NCBI GenBank assembly: GCA_905235585.1
Contig: CAJOME010000006.1
Span: forward strand, 1 to 32,158
Direction: 5' to 3'
DNA length: 32,158 nucleotides
Source of the DNA: an uncultured Lachnospiraceae bacterium
Lineage (GTDB): Bacteria > Bacillota > Clostridia > Lachnospirales > Lachnospiraceae
Made by a program: the position numbers and the translations under genes. The number at the start of each line of letters is the position of its first letter. The stretch's first letter is position 1. Of the stretch, positions 8,501 through 16,768 are shown in pieces. The notes beneath the pieces were generated by a model. The model had not been told where the DNA came from, searched no databases, and was given only the letters and a program-made list of their open reading frames with translations.

Positions 8501-9762
8501 ATATCAAGTATGCAGTCCACATCCGGACGGAAATGGGCTGCAGCATAGTAGTGCGCCACAGTCTCTACTTCTCCCTCATCAAGCTTGAGCGCGGACTGTA
8601 TGAGTGCTTCTCCGTAGCCTGTGGAGCAGGCTCCGGCTATGCGCACACTGTCAGGCTTCTTATCGTAAATGTCCTTTATCGAAGCTATGGCTGTGAGCAG
8701 GGGAGAGCCGTTATTATTTGAATAAAAGGAATAGAGCAGATCTCCGTCCTCCGATATAAGGGCGCACTTTGTGGTGGTCGATCCGGCGTCTATACCGAGA
8801 TAGGCATTGCCGCTGTAGCTTTCAAGCGGAGCCTTTTTTACCGTCGCAAGAGCATGTCTTTCTTCAAAGCTCCTGTATTCATCCTCATTCGCAAAAAGAG
8901 GCTCCATACGCGCCACTTCAAACTCAAGATGGATCGGGGATCTGAGCATCTCGACCATATCCGATAGGGGGCGGGTGTGCTCTTCGTCATGACTCATCGC
9001 AGAGCCTATGGCTGCGAAGAGATGCGAATTCTCCGGCATGATGGCGTGCTCGTCATCCAGCTTTAAGGTACGGATAAAAGACGCGCGGAGCTCAGACAAA
9101 AAGTGCAGCGGTCCGCCGAGGAAGGCTACATGTCCTCTGATCGGCTTGCCACAGGCAAGACCGGAAATGGTCTGGTTTACAACCGCCTGAAATATGGAGG
9201 CAGCAAGGTCTTCCTTTCTTGCGCCCTCATTGATGAGCGGCTGTATATCGGATTTTGCGAACACACCGCAACGGGCGGCTATGGTATAGAGCGAACCGTA
9301 GTCCTTTGCCAGTTCATTGAGTCCTGTGGCATCGGTCTGCAGCAGTGAGGCCATCTGGTCTATAAATGAGCCCGTACCTCCGGCGCATATACCGTTCATA
9401 CGCTGCTCTATATTGCCGTTTTCAAAATAGATGATCTTGGCATCCTCACCGCCGAGCTCTATGGCAACATCAGTCTGTGGAGCGTAGTGCTTTAAGGCGG
9501 TGGATACCGCCACGACCTCCTGACTGAAGGGGACATCTATCGCATCCGCAAGGGTCAGACCGCCGGAGCCCGTGATCACGGGAGCCACGGTCACATCGCC
9601 TGTCACCTTGAACGCGTCCTCTATAAGGTCGGCGAGGGTCTCCTTTATATTTGCAAAGTGTCTGCGGTAGTCAGAAAAAAGGATATTCATATCCTCGTCC
9701 ATGAGGACTACCTTGACTGTGGTAGAGCCTATATCTATACCGAGTGAATGCAAGTCTTCCAT
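5518..9762 (-). CDS. Giant 2-hydroxyacyl-CoA dehydratase activase/dehydratase-like fusion protein
   Basis: At 1414 residues this is the largest gene in the window. It starts with two BcrA/BadF/HgdC-type ATPase modules. Module 1 has IDIGSTTVK near residue 9, GGEDAKI at 104-110, and cysteines 126 and 165, which match the Fe-S ligands of the HgdC activator. Module 2 has IDAGSTTTK near 324, GGQDMK at 422-427, and cysteines 445 and 484 in the same roles. A four-cysteine motif (CQGCTNHC followed by NRC) lies near residues 640-680. The rest matches the activase-associated and HgdB-like dehydratase regions. In the small systems the activator uses ATP to push an electron into a dehydratase Fe-S cluster. 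Here activator and target-like parts sit in one chain, and no separate HgdA/HgdB genes are nearby, so the substrate is unknown. AGAGGT precedes the ATG. Confidence 0.88.
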   Translation of the reverse strand: MEDLHSLGIDIGSTTVKVVLMDEDMNILFSDYRRHFANIKETLADLIEDAFKVTGDVTVAPVITGSGGLTLADAIDVPFSQEVVAVSTALKHYAPQTDVAIELGGEDAKIIYFENGNIEQRMNGICAGGTGSFIDQMASLLQTDATGLNELAKDYGSLYTIAARCGVFAKSDIQPLINEGARKEDLAASIFQAVVNQTISGLACGKPIRGHVAFLGGPLHFLSELRASFIRTLKLDDEHAIMPENSHLFAAIGSAMSHDEEHTRPLSDMVEMLRSPIHLEFEVARMEPLFANEDEYRSFEERHALATVKKAPLESYSGNAYLGIDAGSTTTKCALISEDGDLLYSFYSNNNGSPLLTAIASIKDIYDKKPDSVRIAGACSTGYGEALIQSALKLDEGEVETVAHYYAAAHFRPDVDCILDIGGQDMKCIRIKNHTVDSVMLNEACSSGCGSFLETFAKSLNMSVEDFAGAALFAEHPIDLGTRCTVFMNSKVKQAQKEGAGVDDISAGLAYSVIKNALFKVIKVSDADELGRVIVVQGGTFYNNAVLRSLERIAGVEVVRPDIAGIMGAFGAALIAKERHAEGTDSTMLSINEIRDLQFTTSMTKCQGCTNHCRLTINRFTGGRTFISGNRCEKGLGRSKTNEDVPNLFDWKMKRIFRYEPLEGYDAPRGTVGIPRALNMYENYPFWFTFFTKLGYRVILSPPASHNIYELGIESIPSESECYPAKLAHGHIQWLINNGIKFIFYPSLFYERNEFEEAGNHFNCPIVTSYSENIKNNVEDLKANNIDFRNPFIAFDSPEDIYPRLIEALPEADPEEIVRAVFDAWDEQAAYRKEVAAKGEETIKWIEENNGRGIVLAGRPYHIDPEINHGIPELITSHRVAVLTEDSVSHLGKVERPLRVIDQWMYHSRLYAAASFVKHRDDIDLIQLNSFGCGLDAVTTDQVSEILESGDKIYTCLKIDEVNNLGAARIRVRSLLAALRVRDMNETERVVKPLDQRRVLFTEEMRDQKYTIIAPQMSPIHFDVLEPAMRAEGYNFVFLDNDGHEAVNTGLKYVNNDACYPSLMVVGQIMSALLSGEYDLDRTAVIMSQTGGGCRATNYVAFIRRALKKAGMEQIPVISLNAVGLEPNPGFKLNPAFAIRMVYGAEIGDLFMKCLYRMRPYELKKGSADALHKKLLKEAQDFISSGSLSYGKYKRLCRRIIKEFDALPIKEDLKKPRVGIVGEILVKYMPAANNHLVELLESEGAEPVVPDLIDFFGYSFYNQVYKGDYLGQSKKAERINKFLIWVINRLRSYPSKVLASSTHFTPHTRITDIVSLAEPIVDIGNQTGEGWFLTGEIMELIHSGVENVVCVQPFACLPNHVVGKGVIKKVREIHPEANIVAIDYDPGASEVNQLNRIKLMLASALAHTAKDIAS

Positions 9763-9838
9763 AATCGATCAACCTCTTAAGTGCATCTTTAAAACAAGCT
9801 GTCATGCACAGTACTATTCTCTATGACATCAGTTCTTC

Positions 9839-9866
9839 ATAATATCACAGATCGTCAGATTGTTAA
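9839..9866 (-). promoter_or_regulatory. Promoter for the activase gene (TTAACA, 16 bp, TATTAT with TG extension)
   Basis: Read on the minus strand, TTAACA (9866-9861) is followed after 16 bases by TATTAT (9844-9839), with TG one base before the -10 box. This is a good housekeeping sigma promoter with an extended -10. The start point would lie near 9832, giving a 70-base leader before the ATG at 9762. It abuts the structured repeat that begins at 9874. Confidence 0.55.
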
Positions 9867-9873
9867 ACTCGGG

Positions 9874-10016
9874 TTACTGTTCACACCTTGCAGGTGCTCA
9901 CAGCAACTGGATTTGCCCAATATAATTGCCTGCGGCAAGGGGCAAATCCTTGTATCGGCTTCTGTAATCTTTTTCACGCTCAGCGCAGCTAGTGCGCAGA
10001 GCTGTCTGAACAGTAA
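9874..10016. repeat. Structured element with 10-bp terminal inverted repeats
   Basis: TTACTGTTCA (9874-9883) and TGAACAGTAA (10007-10016) are perfect inverted repeats bounding 143 bp. Inside are three more hairpins: CACCT-TGC-AGGTG (9884-9896); GGATTTGCCC (9909-9918) with GGGCAAATCC (9940-9949), enclosing TTGCC-TGC-GGCAA (9926-9938); and GCGCA-gctag-TGCGC (9983-9997). AAACTCGG occurs just outside both ends. The pattern fits a short palindromic or MITE-like repeat, or a structured RNA. The first 11 bases of the window match the reverse complement of 9871-9881, which suggests a second copy at the window edge. No transposase is nearby. Confidence 0.55.
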
Positions 10017-10102
10017 TAAACTCGGACATAAGGATACATATCTATTGAAAAAAACGGATTACATATGATAGCACAAGCAAAGACAGAGGGATTGAAGTTT
10101 TC

Positions 10103-10960
10103 TCACTTCGCTTCTTCGAGGATAAATGCTTTCAGTTCATCAAGGTGAGCTTCCATGGTGCTGCGGCCTATGTCGTATACGCGCTGGAGCTCCTCGGGGT
10201 CATGCTCGGTATGATTGATGTGAAGAGCTTCCGGGGGCTGTATCACGAAGGCACTGCCCTCAGCGGAGCATTTCCTTACAAGCTCGAGTTCCTTATTATA
10301 CATGATGTGACGCCTCGCCATGGCTTTGACCATGGCGGGGTATTTTCTTAAAAAGGCACCTATGATGCGCATGTCGCGTGCGGGCTCTTTCACAAATCCG
10401 TCCGGCTGTGTGAGCACTACGACATTCTTTTCGTAGCCCTTTTTCTGCATGAAATGCAGCGGTATGGAGTCAGACATGCCTCCGTCCAGATATCTGTGTC
10501 CGAGTATCTCTACGGGTCTGGAAGCGAGGGGCATGGAGGCTGAGGCTCTGAAGTACAGCATATCTATGCCTGAGCCCTCCTTAAGATTCCTATATACTGC
10601 CTTTCCGGTATCCACATCGGTCATCACCGCATAGAGCGGCATCGGATTCTCGCGGTAGGTCTTAAGGTCGAAAACATCATAGTGAAAGGGGATCTTCTCG
10701 TAGCAAAACTCCGCTCCGAACATATCTCCTGTAAATATCAGAGACCATATGGAGCAGTATCTCCAGTCCTTTGCAAAGCGTTTGTTATATCGTATGGCAC
10801 GTCCTATCTGTTTTGACTTGAGGTTACATCCGAATACCGCGCCTGCGGATACTCCTACCGCCCCGTCGAATGTGATATCGTGCTCCATCAGCACATCCAG
10901 TACACCCGCCGTAAACATGCCTCTCATGGCTCCGCCTTCGAGTACTATTCCCACGCTCAT
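10103..10960 (-). CDS. Patatin-like phospholipase family protein
   Basis: This 285-residue protein carries the full patatin signature: the oxyanion loop EGGAMRG close to the N-terminus, the nucleophile elbow GVSAGA with the catalytic serine, and the DGG motif with the catalytic aspartate (YLDGGMSD). The family hydrolyses acyl chains from phospholipids or other lipids. Length and layout resemble the stand-alone bacterial patatins (YjjU/RssA type) with no signal peptide, so it is probably cytoplasmic and acts at the inner membrane face. An ATG six codons upstream (10978) was rejected because it has no ribosome site, whereas GGGAGG lies ten bases before the chosen ATG. The gene appears monocistronic. 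True substrate unknown. Confidence 0.9.
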   Translation of the reverse strand: MSVGIVLEGGAMRGMFTAGVLDVLMEHDITFDGAVGVSAGAVFGCNLKSKQIGRAIRYNKRFAKDWRYCSIWSLIFTGDMFGAEFCYEKIPFHYDVFDLKTYRENPMPLYAVMTDVDTGKAVYRNLKEGSGIDMLYFRASASMPLASRPVEILGHRYLDGGMSDSIPLHFMQKKGYEKNVVVLTQPDGFVKEPARDMRIIGAFLRKYPAMVKAMARRHIMYNKELELVRKCSAEGSAFVIQPPEALHINHTEHDPEELQRVYDIGRSTMEAHLDELKAFILEEAK

Positions 10961-11002
10961 GCCCTTATATCCTCCCATTAAACCTGCATATCAGGCGATC
11001 GC

Positions 11003-11029
11003 CTTATACCAGATCGTAGTAAATGACAA
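11003..11029 (-). promoter_or_regulatory. Promoter for the patatin gene (TTGTCA, 15 bp, TGG-TATAAG)
   Basis: On the minus strand TTGTCA (11029-11024) is followed after 15 bases by TATAAG (11008-11003), with TG one base before it. The extended -10 compensates for the slightly short spacer. It lies about 40 bp upstream of the patatin start and points away from the plus-strand operon promoter at 11137. Confidence 0.45.
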
Positions 11030-11136
11030 AACTATTTTCGTTTTGCGCATTTTAAAACAGTATTATATTTAGACCGTAATGTCAAAATGAGAGAAGACCA
11101 CAGGCACACTTCTGCTGCGTGCCGGAAAGGGAAGCG

Positions 11137-11165
11137 TAGACAATAGACTGAAATTATTATAAAAT
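11137..11165 (+). promoter_or_regulatory. Promoter for the pseudo-rhomboid/sigma-like operon (TAGACA, 17 bp, TAAAAT)
   Basis: TAGACA at 11137-11142 and TAAAAT at 11160-11165 are separated by exactly 17 bases, close to the housekeeping consensus. The start point would lie near 11172. That places a possible TTG start at 11169 outside the transcript and favours the ATG at 11217 for the first gene. The genes that follow are all on the plus strand with short gaps, so this may be the main promoter for at least the first three. Confidence 0.5.
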
Positions 11166-11216
11166 ATTTTGATTGCCTTAAAACGGGAAGCAAAAAACGA
11201 AAGTGGGAACACCGCT

Positions 11217-12182
11217 ATGAACAACAAGATAAATTCATTACTGAACAGGCTGGAGCGCAGAGTGGGGATGTATGCCGTGCCGCAGCTTACGAAATATATG
11301 ATACTCACGTATATCATCGGGTATATCCTGTATTTCCTGAACATGGCGGGTATCCCTATGATACAGCTCATCTACCTCAGTCCGGAAATGATACTTCACG
11401 GTCAGATATGGAGGCTATTTACGTGGATATTCATGCCACCTTCGGCTCCGGGGATCTTTACGATCATAATGCTGCTCTTTTATTATCAGCTGGGAACGGC
11501 GCTGGAGCAGACCTGGGGTGACTTCAAATACAATCTGTACATTTTCTCCGGATTGTTTTTCATGCTGGTCGGTGCTTTCATGCTCTACGCGTTCGGCTAC
11601 AGTGTAGACGGCATGTTTACCACCTATTACGTGAATATGTCAGTATTTCTCGCGTTTGCCGCATGCTATCCGAATATGGAGATCCTGCTTTACTTCATCA
11701 TACCGCTTAAGATAAAGTGGCTGGCTCTGATAGACATAGCCTTCCTTCTCTATCAGGCTCTGGTATCAAGCTGGGCGGAGAGAGTGGCTATCATAGTGTC
11801 ACTGTTAAACTTCGTGGTATTTTTCTTTACCACGAGAAACTATAATGGCATATCCCCAAAAGAGCGCGCGAGGAAGAAAGCCTTTAGGAAGGCATTTGAG
11901 AGAGGTCCGTATTATCAGGGCAATCAGAGAAGAGCTGCCGGAAGCACAGGAGGCACTGCGGCAGGCGCCGGAGCAGCAGGGAGTGCGTACAGCGCAAACA
12001 GTGCGTACAGTACATCAGGAAGGGATAACGGACAGATCACGAAGCACAGATGCGCGATCTGCGGACGCACCGAGCTCGACGGGGATCTGCTGGAATTTCG
12101 TTTTTGCAGCAAATGCGCCGGCAACTACGAGTACTGTCAGGATCATCTGTTCACCCATGAGCATGTGAAGTTCGGTAAATAG
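11217..12182 (+). CDS. Catalytically inactive rhomboid-fold (Derlin-like) membrane protein with zinc-ribbon tail
   Basis: This 321-residue protein has about six hydrophobic segments in residues 27-205, then a Gly/Ala/Ser-rich linker (240-265), then a cysteine/histidine-rich tail. HGQIWRLFTWIF at 61-72 is the rhomboid loop-1 WR signature, and LGTALEQTWG near 92-101 also fits the fold. The catalytic GxSG is absent (YVNMSVFLAF at 138-147) and no histidine lies in the last helix, so proteolysis is unlikely. These features recall pseudoproteases such as Derlins, which bind membrane proteins without cutting them. The tail has Cys279, Cys282, Cys297, Cys300, Cys307, His310, His314 and His316, probably one or two zinc sites in the cytoplasm. 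The sigma-like gene starts 2 bp after the stop, so the pair is tightly coupled. Function unknown. Confidence 0.7.
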   Translation: MNNKINSLLNRLERRVGMYAVPQLTKYMILTYIIGYILYFLNMAGIPMIQLIYLSPEMILHGQIWRLFTWIFMPPSAPGIFTIIMLLFYYQLGTALEQTWGDFKYNLYIFSGLFFMLVGAFMLYAFGYSVDGMFTTYYVNMSVFLAFAACYPNMEILLYFIIPLKIKWLALIDIAFLLYQALVSSWAERVAIIVSLLNFVVFFFTTRNYNGISPKERARKKAFRKAFERGPYYQGNQRRAAGSTGGTAAGAGAAGSAYSANSAYSTSGRDNGQITKHRCAICGRTELDGDLLEFRFCSKCAGNYEYCQDHLFTHEHVKFGK

Positions 12183-12184
12183 GG

Positions 12185-12922
12185 ATGATAGAGAGCGAAT
12201 ACAGAAAGACTCTTGACAGGCTGATAAGGACGGCTCACGAGAGCGGCAACCGCATTACTGAAGAGGTCTATCACGGCATCATGGATCCTCTTGAGATGAG
12301 CGATAAGGAAGATGAGCTCACCCGGGGATACCTGAAGGGGATAAATATAGCAATAGGTGATGGAGCGGGATACAGGAAGCCTGAGTTTACCGAAGAGGAC
12401 GGGAAATATCTCGGGATGTATCTTGAAGAGCTCGAGGGACTGCCGGTATATACCGAAGAAGAGATACTTGATGCAAAGAAGAGAGCGATAAAAGACGATG
12501 ACGAGGAGGCTCAGGGTATCCTCATGAATCATTATCTGAAGAGCGTGGTAGACATCGCCAGGCTCTATGTATATCAGGCTCTTCCGGCGGAGGATCTGAT
12601 AGGAGAAGGAAATATCGGCATGATGACCGCTATCAGAGCATTGTCAACCCTGGATGACGCTTCAGAGGCGGACGGATTCGTAGGCAGGTTTATCATGGAT
12701 GCCATGGATGCTGCGATCTATGAGGATACTGATGTCAGGCAGCGCATGGAGGATATGGTGGTTCATATCAATGAGATAAATGACAAGGCGCGGTTACTGT
12801 CCGAGACGATGCACAGACCTGTCACGGCAGCGGAGCTTGCGGAGGAGACGGGGATCGACCTTGAAGAAATAAAGGAAGCGATGAGACTTTCCGGCAGTCA
12901 GATAGAGGGACTGATACCCTGA
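12185..12922 (+). CDS. Degenerate sigma-70-like protein lacking region 4
   Basis: This 245-residue protein follows the order of a primary sigma factor but is truncated and altered. Residues 1-60 resemble region 1.1. Residues 71-105 resemble region 1.2 (GKYLGMYLEEL). Residues 112-155 resemble regions 2.1-2.2, including DLIGEGNIGMMTAI, close to the DLIQEGNxGLMKAV that binds the beta-prime clamp. In region 2.3-2.4 the usual FSTYATWW is replaced by ADGFVGRF (162-169), and the -10 contact residues after it are gone. Residues 191-240 resemble region 3 (VTAAELAEETGIDLEEIKEA). The protein ends there, so region 4, which reads the -35 box, is missing. It could bind RNA polymerase without normal promoter use, acting as a sigma mimic or modulator; that is inference. 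Translation is probably coupled to the upstream membrane protein. Confidence 0.72.
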   Translation: MIESEYRKTLDRLIRTAHESGNRITEEVYHGIMDPLEMSDKEDELTRGYLKGINIAIGDGAGYRKPEFTEEDGKYLGMYLEELEGLPVYTEEEILDAKKRAIKDDDEEAQGILMNHYLKSVVDIARLYVYQALPAEDLIGEGNIGMMTAIRALSTLDDASEADGFVGRFIMDAMDAAIYEDTDVRQRMEDMVVHINEINDKARLLSETMHRPVTAAELAEETGIDLEEIKEAMRLSGSQIEGLIP

Positions 12923-12941
12923 TAAGGATACGGAGGTAAGG

Positions 12942-15875
12942 ATGAAGACTAAGAGCATAGAGGATATCAGGCAGTACAGGATAATAAAGAAAAAGGATAT
13001 GCCTGATCTTAATTCGAAGGGTTATCTTCTTCAGCATATAAAGAGCGGGGCGAGGATATTTATCATATCCAACGATGACAGGAACAAGGTATTTTATGTT
13101 GCTTTCAGGACACCTCCCGCGGACTCCACGGGTACACCGCATATCCTGGAGCATACCGTGCTTTGCGGATCGAGAAAATATAGGGCGAAGGATCCCTTTA
13201 TAGAGCTGGCCAAGGGTTCCCTGAATACCTTTCTCAATGCAATGACATATCCCGACAAGACGGTCTTTCCCGTGGCCAGCACGAATGATAAGGATTTTGC
13301 CAATCTTTCCGATGTATATATGGATGCGGTACTGCATCCTGCAATATATGAAAACGAAAAGATATTCAGGCAGGAGGGATGGCACTATGAGCTTAACTCC
13401 GAAAAGGATGAGCTTAAATATAACGGAGTGGTATATAACGAGATGAAGGGGGCGTATTCCGCTCCTGATGATGTACTGGACAGGTACATCCTTGCTTCGC
13501 TGTATCCGGATACCGCTTACGCGCTCGAATCCGGCGGAGACCCAGAGGAGATACCGGATCTGACCTATGAGAAGTTTCTTGAAATGCATAAGAAATATTA
13601 TCATCCGTCCAACTCCTACATATACCTTTACGGTGATGCCGATATGACAGAGAGGCTCATATGGCTTGACAAAGAGTATCTTTCACATTACAAGGTACAG
13701 AAGATAAACTCTGCGGTGGAAAGACAGGATCCTTTCACAAAGACCGTTGATTTCGAAAAGACCTACGCTCTGTCCGATTCGGAAAGCACTATGCATAATA
13801 CTTATCTGTCCTACAATTGCGTGATAAAGGACAATCTGGATCCGAGGCTTTATGTGGCATTTTCGGTACTCCAGTACGCACTGCTCGACAGCCCGGGGGC
13901 TCCGCTGAAGCAGGCACTGCTTGACGCAAGGATAGGACAGGATATAGAGAGTACCTACGACAATGGTCTGCTGCAGCCGTTCTTTGCGGTGATAGCAAAG
14001 TATGCGGATGCTTCGGACAAGGATAAGTTCTTAAATGTGATAAGAAAGACTCTTACTGATCTGGCAAAGGGCGGGCTGAATAAAAAGACACTGCTTGCTG
14101 CGATCAATTCTTTTGAGTTTAGATACAGGGAGGCTGATTTCGGTGCTTATCCCAAGGGACTCATGTACGGGCTGCAGGCACTTGATTCATGGCTTTACAA
14201 GGACACCGATCCTTTCATGCATATAGAGCAGAACGCCACCTTTGCTTATCTTAAGAAGGAGGCGGCTTCCGACAGCAGGTACTTTGAAGAGCTTATAGAG
14301 AAGTATCTGATAGACAATCCTCATTCGTCGATCGTTCTCTTAAAACCCGAAAAAGGTCTTACCGCCAAAAGGGAAAAAGCCGTAGCCGCAAAGCTTAAGA
14401 AATACAAGACATCACTAAGCAGGGAAGAGATACATGACATAGTCAGGCAGACAAGAGAGCTGAAGGCGTATCAGGAGGAGCCCTCTACGGAAGAACAGCT
14501 GCTCACGATCCCGCTTCTTGAGATAGGGGATATAGACAGGAAGGCGCAGCCTTTTAAGAACGATATAAGAGATATGTCGGGGACGAAGCTGATACACCAT
14601 GATATAGCCACAAACGGTATAGCTTATATCGGATTGATGTTTTCTGCCCAGCCTGTTCCGGAGGAGCTGGTACCTTATATGGGACTGCTGCGTTCCGTAC
14701 TTGGCAATGTGAACACGGAGCACTATACCTATGAGGAGCTGAACTCCGAGATCAACCTTTCTACAGGAGGCATATCCTTTACGCCGGCTATCTATGCGGA
14801 TGTAAACTCCTACGGGGATTTCGATGCGGAGTTTGAGGTGCATACAAGGGTGTTTGAGGAGCATATCCCGGACTTTATGAGGCTCACGGAGGAGATACTT
14901 TTCACCTCCGACTTTTCGGATGAGAAGAGACTCAGAGAGATCATACGGATGATAAAGTCGAGGATGCAGGCATTGTTTGTGTCGGCAGGCAATGCCGTAG
15001 CCACGGAGCGTGCACTGTCATATATCTCGGATCAGCATTTTTATAAGGAAAAGATGAATGGAGTGGACTATTACAGGTTCATAGACGATATAGAAAAGAA
15101 TTTTGAGGACAGGATAGGAGATGTCAGTAAAAAGCTGAAGAAGACATTAAGCATACTTCTTCACAAAGACAATCTGATGGTCGATATAACCGGTTCAAAG
15201 GAGATGACGGAAAAGCTGGTACCGCTTGCGGAGGAATTCAGGAAAAAGCTTTCCGGCGGCAGATCGGGGGTTACTGATTTTGAATTCGCAAAAGTGAAGA
15301 GGAATGAGGGATTCAGGACGGCATCCCAGGTGCAGTATGTGGCTAAAGCCGGTAATTTCAAGGATAAAGGTCTGCCCTACAGAGGAGAGCTGCGGGTGCT
15401 CAGAGTGATCATGGGATATGATTATCTTTGGAACAATATCCGTGTACTCGGAGGCGCGTACGGATGTGGTGCCACCTTCTTAAGGAATGGGGATGTATAT
15501 ATGTCCACATACAGGGATCCCCATCTCAGGAACTCTGTCAGGGTATTCGAAGAGGCAGCGGGATATATAAGAGATTTCAAGGTCTCAGAAAGGGATATGA
15601 TTAAGTTTGTGATAGGCGCGATATCAGATATAGATACTCCGCTCACTCCGAAGACCGAGGGCATAAGAAGCCTTTCCGCATATATGAGCGGCGTTGACTC
15701 CACGGATGTACAGAAGGAAAGAGATGCGATACTTTCCTGTGATCAGGCAAGGATAAGAGAGCTTGCCCCGTACATTGAGGCGATGTCAGAGGCCGGCACA
15801 CTTGCGGTTGTGGGAGCCGAGGCCAAGCTTGACGCAAACAGGGAGCTCTTCGGAAAGGTGGATAATCTGTTTTGA
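12942..15875 (+). CDS. M16C family zinc metallopeptidase (PreP/falcilysin-like)
   Basis: This 977-residue peptidase has the inverted zinc motif HILEH at residues 67-71 (His67, Glu70, His71) and the third ligand Glu167 in VVYNEMKGAYS, a block typical of the M16C presequence-protease branch. Length is that of the full single-chain enzyme with four homologous domains forming a closed chamber that degrades peptides of moderate size. There is no signal peptide, so it probably clears peptides in the cytoplasm. GGAGGT lies about six bases before the ATG. The stop overlaps the era start by 4 bp, and the sigma-like gene ends 19 bp upstream, so it sits in the middle of a long operon. Confidence 0.92.
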   Translation: MKTKSIEDIRQYRIIKKKDMPDLNSKGYLLQHIKSGARIFIISNDDRNKVFYVAFRTPPADSTGTPHILEHTVLCGSRKYRAKDPFIELAKGSLNTFLNAMTYPDKTVFPVASTNDKDFANLSDVYMDAVLHPAIYENEKIFRQEGWHYELNSEKDELKYNGVVYNEMKGAYSAPDDVLDRYILASLYPDTAYALESGGDPEEIPDLTYEKFLEMHKKYYHPSNSYIYLYGDADMTERLIWLDKEYLSHYKVQKINSAVERQDPFTKTVDFEKTYALSDSESTMHNTYLSYNCVIKDNLDPRLYVAFSVLQYALLDSPGAPLKQALLDARIGQDIESTYDNGLLQPFFAVIAKYADASDKDKFLNVIRKTLTDLAKGGLNKKTLLAAINSFEFRYREADFGAYPKGLMYGLQALDSWLYKDTDPFMHIEQNATFAYLKKEAASDSRYFEELIEKYLIDNPHSSIVLLKPEKGLTAKREKAVAAKLKKYKTSLSREEIHDIVRQTRELKAYQEEPSTEEQLLTIPLLEIGDIDRKAQPFKNDIRDMSGTKLIHHDIATNGIAYIGLMFSAQPVPEELVPYMGLLRSVLGNVNTEHYTYEELNSEINLSTGGISFTPAIYADVNSYGDFDAEFEVHTRVFEEHIPDFMRLTEEILFTSDFSDEKRLREIIRMIKSRMQALFVSAGNAVATERALSYISDQHFYKEKMNGVDYYRFIDDIEKNFEDRIGDVSKKLKKTLSILLHKDNLMVDITGSKEMTEKLVPLAEEFRKKLSGGRSGVTDFEFAKVKRNEGFRTASQVQYVAKAGNFKDKGLPYRGELRVLRVIMGYDYLWNNIRVLGGAYGCGATFLRNGDVYMSTYRDPHLRNSVRVFEEAAGYIRDFKVSERDMIKFVIGAISDIDTPLTPKTEGIRSLSAYMSGVDSTDVQKERDAILSCDQARIRELAPYIEAMSEAGTLAVVGAEAKLDANRELFGKVDNLF

Positions 15876-16768
15876 GTGATACCGGATTCCGATCTGGCTT
15901 TGTGGCGATAGTGGGCAGGACGAACGTAGGCAAATCCACGCTCATGAATCACCTGATAGGCATGAAGATAGCCATCACCTCCAATAAGCCTCAGACCACT
16001 CGCAGGAGAATGAGAACGGTATATACAAATGAGAGAGGCCAGATAGTGTTTCTTGATACTCCGGGCATCCATCTCGCTCACAATAAGCTGTCGGAATATA
16101 TGGACAGCACGGCATACAGATCGGTAGAGGACGTAGATGTCATCCTCTTTGTGGCAGAGCCCGGGACATATATCGGCAAGGGTGAGCAGCAGATGATCTC
16201 ACGCATACGTGAATCCGGCAAGCCCGTGATACTTGCGGTCAATAAATCGGACACGGCTGATGATGAACGTATCAGAAAAACGGCTGAGGTATACTGCAAG
16301 GCGCTGGACATAAAAGAGACGGCAGCGGTGTCCGCACTGAAGGGCACAGGTATAGACAGTCTTACGGATGCCATAATGAGATATCTGCCCGAGGGACCCG
16401 CGCTCTATGATGAGGATACGGTGACAGATGAGACCGAGAGGGATATATGCGGCGAGATAGTCAGGGAAAAGGCGCTGCGCATACTTCGTGATGAGGTACC
16501 GCACGGGATAGCCGTGAGTGTGGAGCGGTTTAATGAAAGAGATGACGGCATCATAGATATCGATGCGGAGATAATATGCGAAAGAGATTCCCACAAGGGT
16601 ATCATCATAGGCAAGGGCGGATCGATGCTTAAGAGGATAGGGAGCGAAAGCCGAAGGGATATAGAGGGGCTTTTGGAGGCGCATGTGAATCTCAAGCTGT
16701 TCGTGAAGGTAAGGAAGGACTGGAGACAGAATACAGGGATGCTGAGATCTCTGGGATACAATGAATGA
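15872..16768 (+). CDS. era: GTPase Era (ribosome small subunit maturation)
   Basis: This 298-residue protein is Era, an essential GTPase that binds 16S rRNA and helps mature the 30S subunit. The G motifs are present: GRTNVGKS at residues 15-22, DTPG at 62-65 and NKSD at 124-127. The C-terminal KH domain carries IIGKGG near residue 244 and ends in KLFVKVRKDWR, as usual. Length is normal. The start is TTG, overlapping the peptidase stop; AGGTGG lies upstream at a slightly long distance, so coupling is likely. The era-recO order is common in Firmicutes. The recO start overlaps the era stop by 8 bp. Confidence 0.96.
   Translation: MSDTGFRSGFVAIVGRTNVGKSTLMNHLIGMKIAITSNKPQTTRRRMRTVYTNERGQIVFLDTPGIHLAHNKLSEYMDSTAYRSVEDVDVILFVAEPGTYIGKGEQQMISRIRESGKPVILAVNKSDTADDERIRKTAEVYCKALDIKETAAVSALKGTGIDSLTDAIMRYLPEGPALYDEDTVTDETERDICGEIVREKALRILRDEVPHGIAVSVERFNERDDGIIDIDAEIICERDSHKGIIIGKGGSMLKRIGSESRRDIEGLLEAHVNLKLFVKVRKDWRQNTGMLRSLGYNE

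Larger units (their letters stand above)
9763..10102. other. 340 bp gap without a gene: leader, promoter and structured repeat
   Basis: This stretch between the activase gene and the patatin gene (both minus strand) holds the activase leader (about 70 bases), its promoter at 9839-9866, and an inverted-repeat-bounded element at 9874-10016. An open frame of 81 codons on the plus strand (9823-10068) runs through these structures, has no ribosome site and no recognisable protein features, and is judged non-coding. No clear terminator with a T-run follows the patatin gene. Confidence 0.6.

Noticed and set aside
9823-10068. An 81-codon plus-strand frame across the structured repeat
   Set aside because: No ribosome site, no recognisable features, and the inverted repeats explain the sequence better.
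10961-10978. Upstream ATG as the patatin start
   Set aside because: It has no ribosome site, and the GGGAGG that serves the next ATG lies within these codons.
12822-13604. A 260-codon open frame on the minus strand opposite the sigma-like and peptidase genes
   Set aside because: It lies antisense to two well-supported genes, shows no protein family features and no ribosome site; a by-product of codon bias.
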